From Narthecium ossifragum (taxonomy: Eukaryota > Streptophyta > Magnoliopsida > Dioscoreales > Nartheciaceae): a DNA stretch of 64,000 bases. The position numbers were made by a program, and so were the translations under genes. Below the pieces are notes generated by a model. It saw nothing but the letters and a program-made list of their open reading frames with translations. It did no database searches and was not told where the DNA came from. Within the stretch, counting starts at the first letter, position 1. Each line of letters begins with the position of its first letter. Where the stretch lies: assembly GCA_963920575.1 (NCBI GenBank), contig OY986975.1, positions 2,498,650-2,562,649 of the forward strand. The letters run 5' to 3'. Shown here one piece after another: positions 20,905-30,193 of this stretch.

Positions 20905-22203
20905 CAGTGGCAGAACCAGGATGAGATTTAAGGGGGGCGAAATCTAAAGCAAAATGATCAATTTTTTTTTTCTTTTAAGTAATGTAAAAAATACATTAGA
21001 ATTACAATATCGAACATTAGGAATAAAAACAATATAAATATTAAAATATGCGTATTGTACTATGTGCTATGATTGAGAGGTGAAAGTTGGATCTTACGCT
21101 TTTGCATTTTTTGAAAACGTTGCAAAATGATGTCTTAATAGTTTTTAAAATTTCCCGCTCGATGTATGCAATCATTCATCCAGTCATCTCACATCTTATT
21201 ACGATCAGCTGCTGTGAAATCCTCTTCATAAAGCTCAGCAAGACGACATAACTTAGCATGATCAAATGCTGAGAATGAGTTTCTTGGATCAAGACATGCT
21301 ATTCAAAGAAGTATCTCCGTACTTTCTCTGCGGAAATGATAATTCATCTCTTAAGTGATGAAATCAATAACTTGGAAAAACATATCAACACGAAAATGGT
21401 ACATATAAGTAATATTTTGCCCTCCACGCCTCGAACGACTGCGAGTTGGTATAATATCTTCCATATTTGGTATACTAATAGAATTATCGACACAAAGTTT
21501 TGACTTCTTCCAAAAATCCATTCCATTTTGTCCGCTTAGTGGGTTTTTTATCACAAACTTATCCATTATCTAAATAAAACAAAACAAAAATATAAAAAAA
21601 ATGCGACAATTAGAAATCAAACTAATAAATTATCAAATAAATTAACTAAATCCTAACAAATAAATAATTAACTAAATCAAACTAATAAATTATAGATCCT
21701 AACATTATCAAATAATTAACTAAATCAAATATTTTTTTATAAAAAAAACAGAGCATCTGTTTTTAATGCTCTATTTCTTCTCAGTGGATCAGTGGATGGG
21801 TTTGGGTGTCGGCCGGCCATGCCCTGCCGGGTGGGGGCGGATGCTGGAGAGGGGGGAGGGGGTGGGGGAGCCGGAGAGGGGGGAGGGCCGGAGTCGGGTG
21901 GCTGGTTGGGTGCCGACCCTGCCGGGAGGGGGGCGGGTCCCGGAGACGGGGGAGGGCCGGAGAGCCGAGAGGGCCGAGGAGCCGCGCCCATAAGCCCATT
22001 CATAAAGAAAGGAGAGGAGGCGATTAGGCGAAGGGGTGTGGTCCGCGTGGAGGAGGCGAATGGACGACGCTGCGTGGAAGAGGTGAAGGGGCAGGCGCGG
22101 GGCAAAGGGGCGTGGAGGAGGTGAAGGTCAGGGGGTGGGGTGGGGGTTCCGGCGTCGCCAGGGGGGGCGGCCGCCCCCCCCTCGCCCCCTGGTTCCGCCA
22201 CTG
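20905..22203 (-). mobile_element. Decayed hAT transposon, 1.3 kb
   Basis: The ends are CAGTGGCAGAACCAGG and, in reverse complement, CAGTGGCGGAACCAGG. A perfect 8-bp target duplication TTAGGACC flanks it (20897-20904 and 22204-22211). An 8-bp TSD with CAGTG ends is diagnostic of hAT. A transposase relic lies on the minus strand. The part at about 21785-22200 is very GC-rich (GGGAGGGGG runs) and appears non-coding. Confidence 0.88.
21090..21566 (-). pseudogene. hAT transposase C-terminal remnant
   Basis: On the minus strand the segments IIPTRSRSRRGGQNITYMYH, FRVDMFFQVIDF (21344-21430), then in another frame LDPRNSFSAFDHAKLCRLAE and EDFTAADRNKM with DDWMNDCIH (about 21130-21300) match the conserved C-terminal region of plant hAT transposases. 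Stops and frameshifts separate them. The N-terminal catalytic part is missing. Confidence 0.75.
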
Positions 22204-22328
22204 TTAGGACCTAATACTTTTTTTTAGTATTAAAATACCCTTCCAAGATTCCCAATATAGGGAGACTTCTCAGTGAATGTTCGTATTTCTATTGACTGTT
22301 CGTATTCCCAGCGGAAAGTAACTACAAA

Positions 22329-22900
22329 AAAATATGAAAAATAACTACCCAATGGAAAGTAAGTTACTTTCTAGATTAAACCAATGGAAAGTAAGTTACT
22401 TTTCAGATTAAACCAATGGAAAGTAACTAGTGGAAATTAACTTGTACAAGTTACTTTCCATATACAAGTTGCTTTCCACTATTTTTACAATTGTACAAGT
22501 TACTTTCTAATAACTTGTAACAATTATGGAAATCATGTTAAGTTACTTTCTAATAACTTGTAACAATTATGGAAATCATGTTAAGTTACTTTCCATTTTT
22601 TTTGCAATTCTACAAGTTACTTTCAACTATTTTGTAAATGTACAAGTTACTTTTCCATGTGTACAAGTTATTTTTGTATAAGTTACTTTTCATGTATAAG
22701 TTACTTTCAACTATTTTGCAATTGTACAAGTTACTTTCCATGTATACAAGTTACAATTGTACAAGTTATTTTCCATGTGTATAAGTTACTTTCCATATGT
22801 ACAAGTTAGAAATATACAAGTTACTTTCCATATGTACAAGTTACTTTCCACTTTTTTGCAAATGTACAAGTTACTAACTTGTATAAATTACTTTCTACTT
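22329..22900. repeat. TTACTTTCCA degenerate repeat array (copy 1)
   Basis: More than 20 copies of AAGTTACTTTCCA or close variants at irregular 15-35-bp spacing, often preceded by TACA. Some early copies form the palindrome TGGAAAGTAAGTTACTTTC. The flanking TTTGATTGTCAATTACAAAA and A-rich stretch (about 22975-23100) is shared with the array at 45009-45570. Confidence 0.85.
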
Positions 22901-23699
22901 TTTTGCAATTGTAGATTTGTGCAAATTAACTTGAGTCAAAAATTAGTCAATCAAATTAAGAAATATTTGTAAAAAATTTGATTGTCAATTACAAAAATTA
23001 ACAAATGGGAGACATAATTTACTTCTCAAAATTCAAAAAAAAAAAGAAAAAAAGCATCGCATGAGGACATCTGATTTTACTTTTCAAAAATTAAAAAAAA
23101 AAAGAAAAACAGGTCGTCGCGACCTTTGGCTGCGTCGTCGCGACGACCTCCGAAGCTGGCGGCCAGTTGGGGATCGCGAGATCGGTGAGCTGGATCGACG
23201 GGCTCGGGAACGGCGTCCGACGGATCAACGGGCGGCGTTGATGGGGATCGACGGGATCCGGAGGGTGAGGATCAACGGGATCCGATGCTCGGGATCGACG
23301 GGGAAGGAGGTGGCCGCGAGGGGGACGACGAGACCGGGGAAGGAGATAAACGGCGAGCTGGATCGACGACGACGGGGGTTGGGGGGGCATCGGGGACGAG
23401 GAGCCGCTTCTCCACTCCATGGTGGCGACGGGGAGCCGGGGATTGGCGTCCGATGGCGAGATCGGGATCGTTGTCCGACGGCGAGATCGGGGAAGGAGGT
23501 GGTCGCGAGGGGGACGGCGAGATCGGGGAAGGAGATGAACGGCGAGCTGGGTCGACGGCGAGCTGGATCGGCGACGACGGGGGCTGGGGGGGATATAGGG
23601 ATAGGGGTATTTTTGTCTCATCGCCCCTATTGCCATATCAAAAAAAAATTGAGACCTATTGCCAAACCCTATTTTTTTCCAGCCTCTATTGACCCTTCT
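22901..23699. other. GC-rich tail of the repeat element next to the TTACTTTCCA array
   Basis: After an A-rich stretch, 23110-23600 is rich in GGGGATCGACGGG and GGCGAGATCGGGGAAGG motifs repeated many times (GATCGGG about every 30-40 bp). Both strands show long ORFs, but they are low-complexity (Arg/Gly or Pro/Ser) and not convincing proteins. The second copy of this repeat, next to the 45976 gap, has the same array-to-GC-rich order. Confidence 0.5.
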
Positions 23700-23833
23700 T
23701 CTTAGAAAAAATGAGGTTAAGGGATGGGGATAGAAAAAATTAGAGTGGTGGTGGTAGAGGGAATATGGATAAAATAGTAATGATGATATTTGATGTTTGG
23801 GGATAAGAACGGGGTTACCCCATACCAAACAGG
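23700..23833. mobile_element. Truncated Tourist-like MITE
   Basis: AAAAAATGAGGTTAAGGG to TACCCCATACCAAACAGGGG matches the reverse complement of the element at 52165-52370 from just inside one end through the other end. One terminus is missing. Confidence 0.6.
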
Positions 23834-24202
23834 GGTGAATCTAGTCATAAAAAACATCCCGTTTTAGGTTCGGTCTACAATAAAAAATTAAAACTTTTTG
23901 GTCCAAACTTGAAAAAACCGAATTAGTATACAAAACTAAATGGAATCGAATTCATGAAAAAAAAACCGGACTGAACTTATTATGTGTAGTTATTCAGTCT
24001 ATAAAATAAAAGAAATGATTATTTAACTAAGAGTTTGGTTTTTCAACTTTAACCGAGGTTTAGAATGAAAAAATAAACTAAACCGGAAAAACAAAAATTT
24101 TGAAGGTAAAGAACTGAACCGATTCAAATGGACTGAATTCATTCGATTTTTCGGTTTTAGTTCCGGTTTGCTCCCCTCTAAACTCATGTATAAAATTAGC
24201 CA
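23834..24202. mobile_element. Probable MITE related to the TTCGGTTCGG hAT family
   Basis: The segment has repeated AAACCGAA/TTCGGTTTT motifs and ends CGGTTTGCTCCCCTC, recalling the hAT MITE at 44209-44653 that starts GGGGTGAGCATTCGGTTC. The far edge is uncertain and runs toward the assembly gap. Confidence 0.4.
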
Positions 24203-24402
24203 NNNNNNNNNNNNNNNNNNNNNNNNNNNNNNNNNNNNNNNNNNNNNNNNNNNNNNNNNNNNNNNNNNNNNNNNNNNNNNNNNNNNNNNNNNNNNNNNNN
24301 NNNNNNNNNNNNNNNNNNNNNNNNNNNNNNNNNNNNNNNNNNNNNNNNNNNNNNNNNNNNNNNNNNNNNNNNNNNNNNNNNNNNNNNNNNNNNNNNNNNN
24401 NN
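24203..24402. other. Assembly gap (200 N)
   Basis: Exactly 200 undetermined bases, so the size is probably a placeholder. Confidence 0.99.
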
Positions 24403-24485
24403 GGGGTCAAATCTAATTTGGGACGGGGGCAATTAAGTATTATATATATATTAGATAGGTTTTTTTTTTTACCGGGGAGGGGCGG

Positions 24486-24521
<36 letters not shown>

Positions 24522-25340
24522 GGGGGGGCTTGCCCCCCCTCCTCAACATGTGGATCCGCCCATGCCCGTAACCCCGCTTGGCCCACCCCGTATGGGGAGA
24601 GAAAATGGGGCAATAACAGGGTTGTCGCAGCAGGTTAGATTAAATGGGGCAGGTTAATCGTGGGGACGGGGCGTTGATGGGTTTTGGTCAACCCGCCCCG
24701 CATATAATTCTAAATGTTTTGAAATAACTATAGTTTTTAGTATGATATTAATTTTTTTTCTTATTTATCTATTTTTAATTGTTTTATCATATTTTCTTAT
24801 GTTATGAGGTTTAAACAAGCTTTTAATCCAACTGTGAGATATAGAATTCAATGGCTAAAAGATATTGAATCTAGGATTTAGACGAAAGTTGAAAAATTAT
24901 TTCTTTTTCTTTTTCTTTTTTTTGAAACTATGTGGCACTTCAAAGTTAAAATTGATGATCTCATGGTACTTTTGTTGAAATAGAAGGTATATGATATCAT
25001 ACATAATTTGTGATCGGTTGTATTTTGGTAATTTATACATGCATTTTTCGTTCATTTTGTAAATTGTTTTGAGCTACTATAGTTTACACTAATGTATTAT
25101 TGTATATGATAATTAGACATATTTGTGCTCAAATCACCGGCGTCTTTGATTTTTCTAACAAAAATGAGAGAATCCCAAACACAATGGGACGGGGATGGGA
25201 TGAACTTAGGATGAGATGAACTTCTTACCCCGCAATGGCGCACGGGACGGCGATGGGGCAAGAAAAAAAACTTAGGGCAGGAACAGGGTGGGTGAAACCC
25301 GCCCCAACCAACCCCATTGCCATTCCCAGAGGACAACAAT
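24403..25340. mobile_element. GC-rich hAT-like end plus GGGGCGGG-type MITE remnant
   Basis: After the gap comes a G run of about 33 bases (24488-24520) and CATGTGGATCCGCCCATG, which resembles the terminal part of plant hAT-like elements. From about 24566 to 25330 the edges are rich in CCCCGC and GGGGCGGGT motifs (for example GGGGCAGGTT and ACCCGCCCC), with an AT-rich middle, as in small non-autonomous elements. TSDs were not identified. Confidence 0.35.
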
Positions 25341-25686
25341 ACTATGGGAATTTTCACATTAATATCATATAATCCTCTCAAAACACGCTAAATTTCACAT
25401 TACACCATGCAATACCCACAATATCATATACCCTGAAAACATAGGCATCATCACAAAGACTCTGCAGTGTGCTCCATAAATTCTTTTTTTGTTCAATTCT
25501 TTCCACCTTGCCTTTTGATTCAGAACAACAAAAACAAGTTAAATGATATGTACTGAAAGAAACTACTTTTTAAGTCGACAGGATGAGACTAATGGATCAT
25601 CATGCCAGAATTGTCCTTGAGTTTCTGATTTCAAACATAAAGCTGCTAATCAACAAATATTTGCATGAATGCACTTAAATAGTCAG
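25341..25686. other. 3' flank of the second glycosyltransferase gene
   Basis: AT-rich sequence with no other feature. It presumably holds the 3' UTR and polyadenylation region of the minus-strand gene. Confidence 0.4.
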
Positions 25687-27781
25687 TCATGCCTTACACT
25701 TAAGAGGAACTCTCCAAGTGAATGAGCCTTCCAGTTTTGTCTTCTCGGCAGGCCTAGCTGCTTTATAGCTCCTCCAATCATCAAGAAGGATCCTCAAGTC
25801 ATGCAGTTTCTTTTCAATACCAACGCAGCAATTGGCATGCATTGTGCAGACCTTGTTTAGATCCTTGCTCGGCTGACAGAATCCGCCAAAGTATGCAGTG
25901 TCGAGAAAGGTGATACGAACTCCCATCTGTCGAACAATCTCATCCTCTTTGATCTTGTTGAAGACTGCTTGATCATGTAAGCCTGGATGTTGTTTCCCTG
26001 CCAAGTACCAGTACTTGTAGAACTCGATGGCCACCTCGTTGGACTTCACGTATAGGAAGCCGCCATTGGCCCAATTACTCTTGCTGGAAGAATTGCTCCG
26101 GAAGAAGTCGCAGGCGATCGTGACATGAGCATTGGCAGTAAATTTTGAGAAAGGATTCCTGAACCACATGACATCTAAATCCTGCAAACCAATAACTGAA
26201 TCATATTGCTTTCCAAAGAATACCTTCTGCAAAGAAAGAGTTACATACTAGAAATCTACATTTGTTTCTCCTTTTTTCCCAATGGTTTCTATCAGGATCC
26301 TACTACTTCTTTCATCCTATATATACACTTGTATCAGAGAAATTTCATCACAAAGGAAATCTGGCATGAGCATTGGCAGTAATTTTTTTTTTCCAATGGT
26401 CACATGGCAAGCAATTTTATCTGCTTAAAAGAGCTTCATTCCAGAGCTCAATGACAAGATTTTAGTCTTATTCTCAAAGTATCAAATGCAGTTCTAGTCT
26501 GAGATTTAGCATGCCAAGTAACTTGGATTGTCTCCCCAATTGATATTTCTTACAGAATTTGTCCTGGAGTTCATAAAAAATGTGCAATTTGGATCAGCAT
26601 GGCATCCTTGTCAACATTTTTGAGTGCATGTGACACATAAAATAAAATAAAAAGACACCAGAAAGCTCAGAGTAAATCAGTTTGAGCGATACGTTTTGAA
26701 GAGTTCATACCGTGAATACAAAGCTATATCCGAGCTGAAGGACCGTCTTTAGGAAATCGATCCTCCTCCACATCATCTTCAGGTAGTCCTCAGTCATGAA
26801 CCTCTTCTCAACAGTGAAATCCACACCTTCTGTTTTAAGGAAGAAGCATTGAGGATGCACAGCCTTGCATTGATCGAATGCCCTCAAGTCCATCGCTACA
26901 ATCACCAGATATCTTAGAAGACGCTCTGTTTCCTCGCCAATGTGGAAGCTCTCAAGAAAGAGATCAAGCATGGAGTTCGGTGCCGCCCATGCACTGTTTA
27001 ATATCGTGATTATGACTGTGTTGTCATCCATTGCAGCTTTCTTCAGCACCTTTGCTAGTTGTCGAGACTCCATGATCTGTTTAACATGATCTATAGCTTT
27101 TTATGCAATAAATAGCGTAGTTGGTTGATACCTCAATTCAATTCTATAAAGATTCTACTTAGATATTGGATGAACATCCTATTTTTCCTAAATCCAAATA
27201 GCCAAGATTTGAGGTTGCAGGAATAATTTTTGATGGAATTAAGACCATGAATAGGGTCAGAAGGATACAACAGTGGCATTCAAACTGCTTAGAATTTATG
27301 TTGTTTGCTATCAAAGAGTGCTTCTGACCATCCAAGGAATTAATTTCAGGTTTCAATATAGTACAGAGGCAAATGCATCAACTTGCAAACATCAACACTG
27401 ATCCTCAGGAAGCAAGTCAATGAGAAACACATTAAGAAACAAGGATTATATGACACGAGAAGGGTGAATTGTCCCAAAATTCACCCCTTAAATTTCTAAC
27501 ATAAATACAAAAAAAATCTGATGAGAATGGGAAAGTTAACAGGCATAAATCATGAAGAACATGTTAATCACAAGAAAAGAGATTATGGTTAAACTACTAA
27601 CCACTTGATTATAAGCCTTGTTAGCTGCAGGCATCCAATGCCATGGCCTCCTCTCTTCCCTCCTTCCAACAGACTCTGCCAACAGATACAGACACAGGCA
27701 AACAGCAAACACGGCGACGGCGAGCAGCGGAGAGCTCCGGCGACTGCCGCCGCCACGCGGAGCAGCCATTCTTGGTGCCAA
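25687..27781 (-). CDS. DUF271/GT77-like nucleotide-diphospho-sugar transferase (copy 2)
   Basis: Three exons on the minus strand: 27781-27605, 27076-26711 and 26181-25687, all phase 0, giving 345 residues. Donors are CAA|GTGGTT and ACG|GTATGA; acceptors are AACAG and TTTGCAG. Exon 1 (MAPRMAAPRGGGSRRSSP) has a basic N-terminus and a transmembrane anchor (LLAVAVFAVCLCLYLLA), so it is a type II membrane protein, probably Golgi. Exon 2 carries NTVIITILNSAW and LKMMWRRIDFL. Exon 3 begins D-L-D-VMWFRNPF, the DxD site, followed by NGGFLYVKSN, LHDQAVFNKIKEDE and FGGFCQPSKDLN. It is clearly paralogous to the gene at 3572-6376 with the same intron positions and same strand. A second in-frame Met at residue 5 could also serve as start. 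The donor and acceptor substrates are unknown. Confidence 0.88.
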
Positions 27782-28139
27782 GAAGCTTTCAGACCAAGAG
27801 AGAGTACAATATGGTCTTTAATGCTGGATTCTTTTATATATGAAGAGATAGGAAGGTAAATCTATATGTGCATGTAGATGGCAAGTGTTGCTCTAACCTC
27901 GGCTTGCTACACTTGGCAAGCATTTGCATCCGTTTCCTAATATGGTTCTTAATTCGGATCCGGGCCGGATCCTGTGGATTAGAATCCGCAAAAAGCATTT
28001 TTCCAAGAACAAGAATCGTGATATTCACACCGGCTTAGTCAGCCAGTGTGTTACACCGATCCCATGTGGCATCCCATGTGGCATCATTTTCCTAAGCTTA
28101 AATACATTGAACCCAGCTAAAGCCACGGAACCACACCCA
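27782..28139. promoter_or_regulatory. Intergenic promoter region between divergent transcription units
   Basis: It lies between the minus-strand glycosyltransferase and a putative plus-strand leader at 28140. About 28015-28085 contains CACACCGGCTTAGTCAGCCAG and GTTACACCGATCCCATGTGG. A related string (GCACCGGCTGACTGG, GTTACACCGATCCGATGTGG) lies in the opposite orientation at 39690-39735, upstream of the TVP38 pseudogene. Confidence 0.4.
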
Positions 28140-28517
28140 TTTTACCCATTTCACTGTTGCTAGTCTCCCGAGCCAGAGAAGAAGAAGCGCAGCTTCTCTC
28201 CCCTCCGGCACTCGGCTTCGAGAACGGCCTGGTTCGCCCCCTTCCCCTCCCCTCCCCTTCCCTCCCCACCGCACAGACAGACGTCGCCTCTCCCATCGGA
28301 GTCGTTGGCGACGCTCTCTTCTCACGCTGTCACCGAGGACTCCAGACAGTCGGTCCTCTTCAACACCGGCGACCCCGTCTCTCTCTCGCGCTGCTGGATC
28401 TTCTATCGACCTCGCGATCAACCCCTATTCATGGGCAGCCGATGCCCTAACCAACTTTTCGAGGGTTACGAGTGGGAACAGTAGGGCATCATCACCTCAT
28501 CGGACGAGGACGAGCAC
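28140..28517 (+). other. Putative 5' leader exon of the FAR1/MULE gene
   Basis: A C/T-rich, GC-elevated block with typical leader composition ends at CACGTAAG|GTCAGT, a good splice donor. A long intron could connect it to the FAR1/MULE ORF at 30194 (an AAG precedes ACATGTAAAGATG there). There is no convincing coding frame. Alternatively it is the leader of a lost gene. Confidence 0.3.
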
Positions 28518-30193
28518 GTAAGGTCAGTCAGTAGCATTTCGTGTCCTGATTTTTGAGGCTAATCCTCAACGGAATTCCTGCCGCCCTTCTCTCCCTCTCT
28601 AAGAACGGACTCTTAGATGATTTTTCGAGAAATTTTTCATCACAAGTGCGTTCCCTGAACCGACCGTATTTGGTTTTATAAATTTATTGAAATAGAATTG
28701 AGCACATGTTCATGCCTCATCATTGTCACATTATATTTTCAAGGTTTGAAAGATCGAAGAAAATATAGTGTAAGTTAAATTTGAGGTTTTCTTCGCCTTT
28801 TTGAATGTACAAGAAATAATAGCTGGTTGGCAGTTTTTTTGTGTGAATGGCTTGTTTAGCGTTCCGGCAATTTTTGAAGGTTTGAAAGATGGGAAAAAAA
28901 CTGTCTTATGCATTACTGTTGCCCTAGTTCAAATAAAAGCCTTTGTTATTAGTGAGTGAACACATGAATTTTGATCATGGGTTTGGTCTCAGACTCATGC
29001 ATATGTACTTTGGGTATAATTTAGAGCTGATACTTCATTATTGGAGAGAAAAAAGAGAGAAAGCCAAATGTAAGTTAAGTTTCTATGTATTTGCTTTGCA
29101 TTGGTCAACTTGTAGACACACATAAGCTATGAATTCAGACATCTACACATGTCTATGCGTGATAAATGTCATTTGTACACATGAAACACATGTAATCACC
29201 AGAGGTTATGCGTTTCAATTATTGAAATAGGCAGATAACTTTTGTTATTTACACATATGAATCCTTTCATTTACGCACTCCCGTGTGAACCATTCCCGTT
29301 TTGAGTAATGAGAAGTGTAGGTGGGTCTTTTGCCTTTGAAGGGTTAAGGACATCAACGTAAATTAAATTCACAGTGTTGCCAGTGAGGTGGAAGATTTAA
29401 GGTAAATTTTCAAAATTTAGGCATTGTCTAGTTGTCTAATTTTAGTACAATTCTACAGTGATTGAAAGCACTCTATATTTAGTGGTTGTTTATTATACTA
29501 CGTCCCGTTGATAAAGAGCTTTAAAAAGATAGATATGGATTTTGACTTGAAAAAGAGTTCCACTCCATGAAGAGGTCTATAACACCTTCATTGCGGTTAA
29601 GAAATACGTTCCCGGCCAGTCAAGTGGGGATTTGTGGAAGGTAGTGCTGATTTATTCCTATGATAGAAGCATTATGAATGTGTCTGATGGTGCATTGGAT
29701 TCTTTGAGTTTTATGTTCCCCCTTTTCCATACCGATGAAGACCTTCACTAATATTTGGGATTCCTATGCTATAATGGCATATCTAAAACATTCCCGGGCA
29801 GTCGATCGGAGATTTGTGTAAGGTAGAGCTTATTTCTTTCTACGATAGAAGTAGTATGAAGTGGGAAAGTGGCCTGGATTTATTGAGTTGAGTTTTTTGG
29901 TTCCCCTTGTTCATACTCATTTAGGTCCTTCACTAATATTTGAGATCGTTATGGTAATGCTTCTATTAAGACTAGTTTGGATAAATGATTTTAGGCTTTG
30001 TACTGAGAATTTATGTTTTAAAATGAAATCCATTGTTGGATAAACATGGATTAATTTGATTATTGATTGTGGTCTATATTGTGATGCGTTTCACAAATTG
30101 GAGGTAGGCGCTAGAATTAATGTTGCTTTTGGACTTTATGCTTTATGTAACATCATAAGCTGATATTTTCTACTGCTCACAAGACATGTAAAG
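28518..30193. other. Intron or intergenic DNA, nothing recognised
   Basis: AT-rich sequence. Two similar phrases (TTTGTGGAAGGTAGTGCTGATTT near 29632 and TTTGTGTAAGGTAGAGCTTATTT near 29812) form a diverged direct repeat about 180 bp apart. A GGTTTGAAAGAT phrase also repeats near 28741 and 28878. Confidence 0.4.

Noticed and set aside
21737..22201. Long Pro-rich and Gly/Arg-rich ORFs in the hAT element
   Set aside because: Low-complexity frames in a GC-rich stretch, open on both strands; no domain.
23061..23828. Two ORFs of 214 and 245 codons on opposite strands
   Set aside because: They come from repeated GATCGGGG-type units; composition is Arg/Gly or Pro/Ser repeats and the ORFs overlap on both strands.
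24078..24432. ORFs made mostly of X
   Set aside because: They cross the 200-N gap and have no information.
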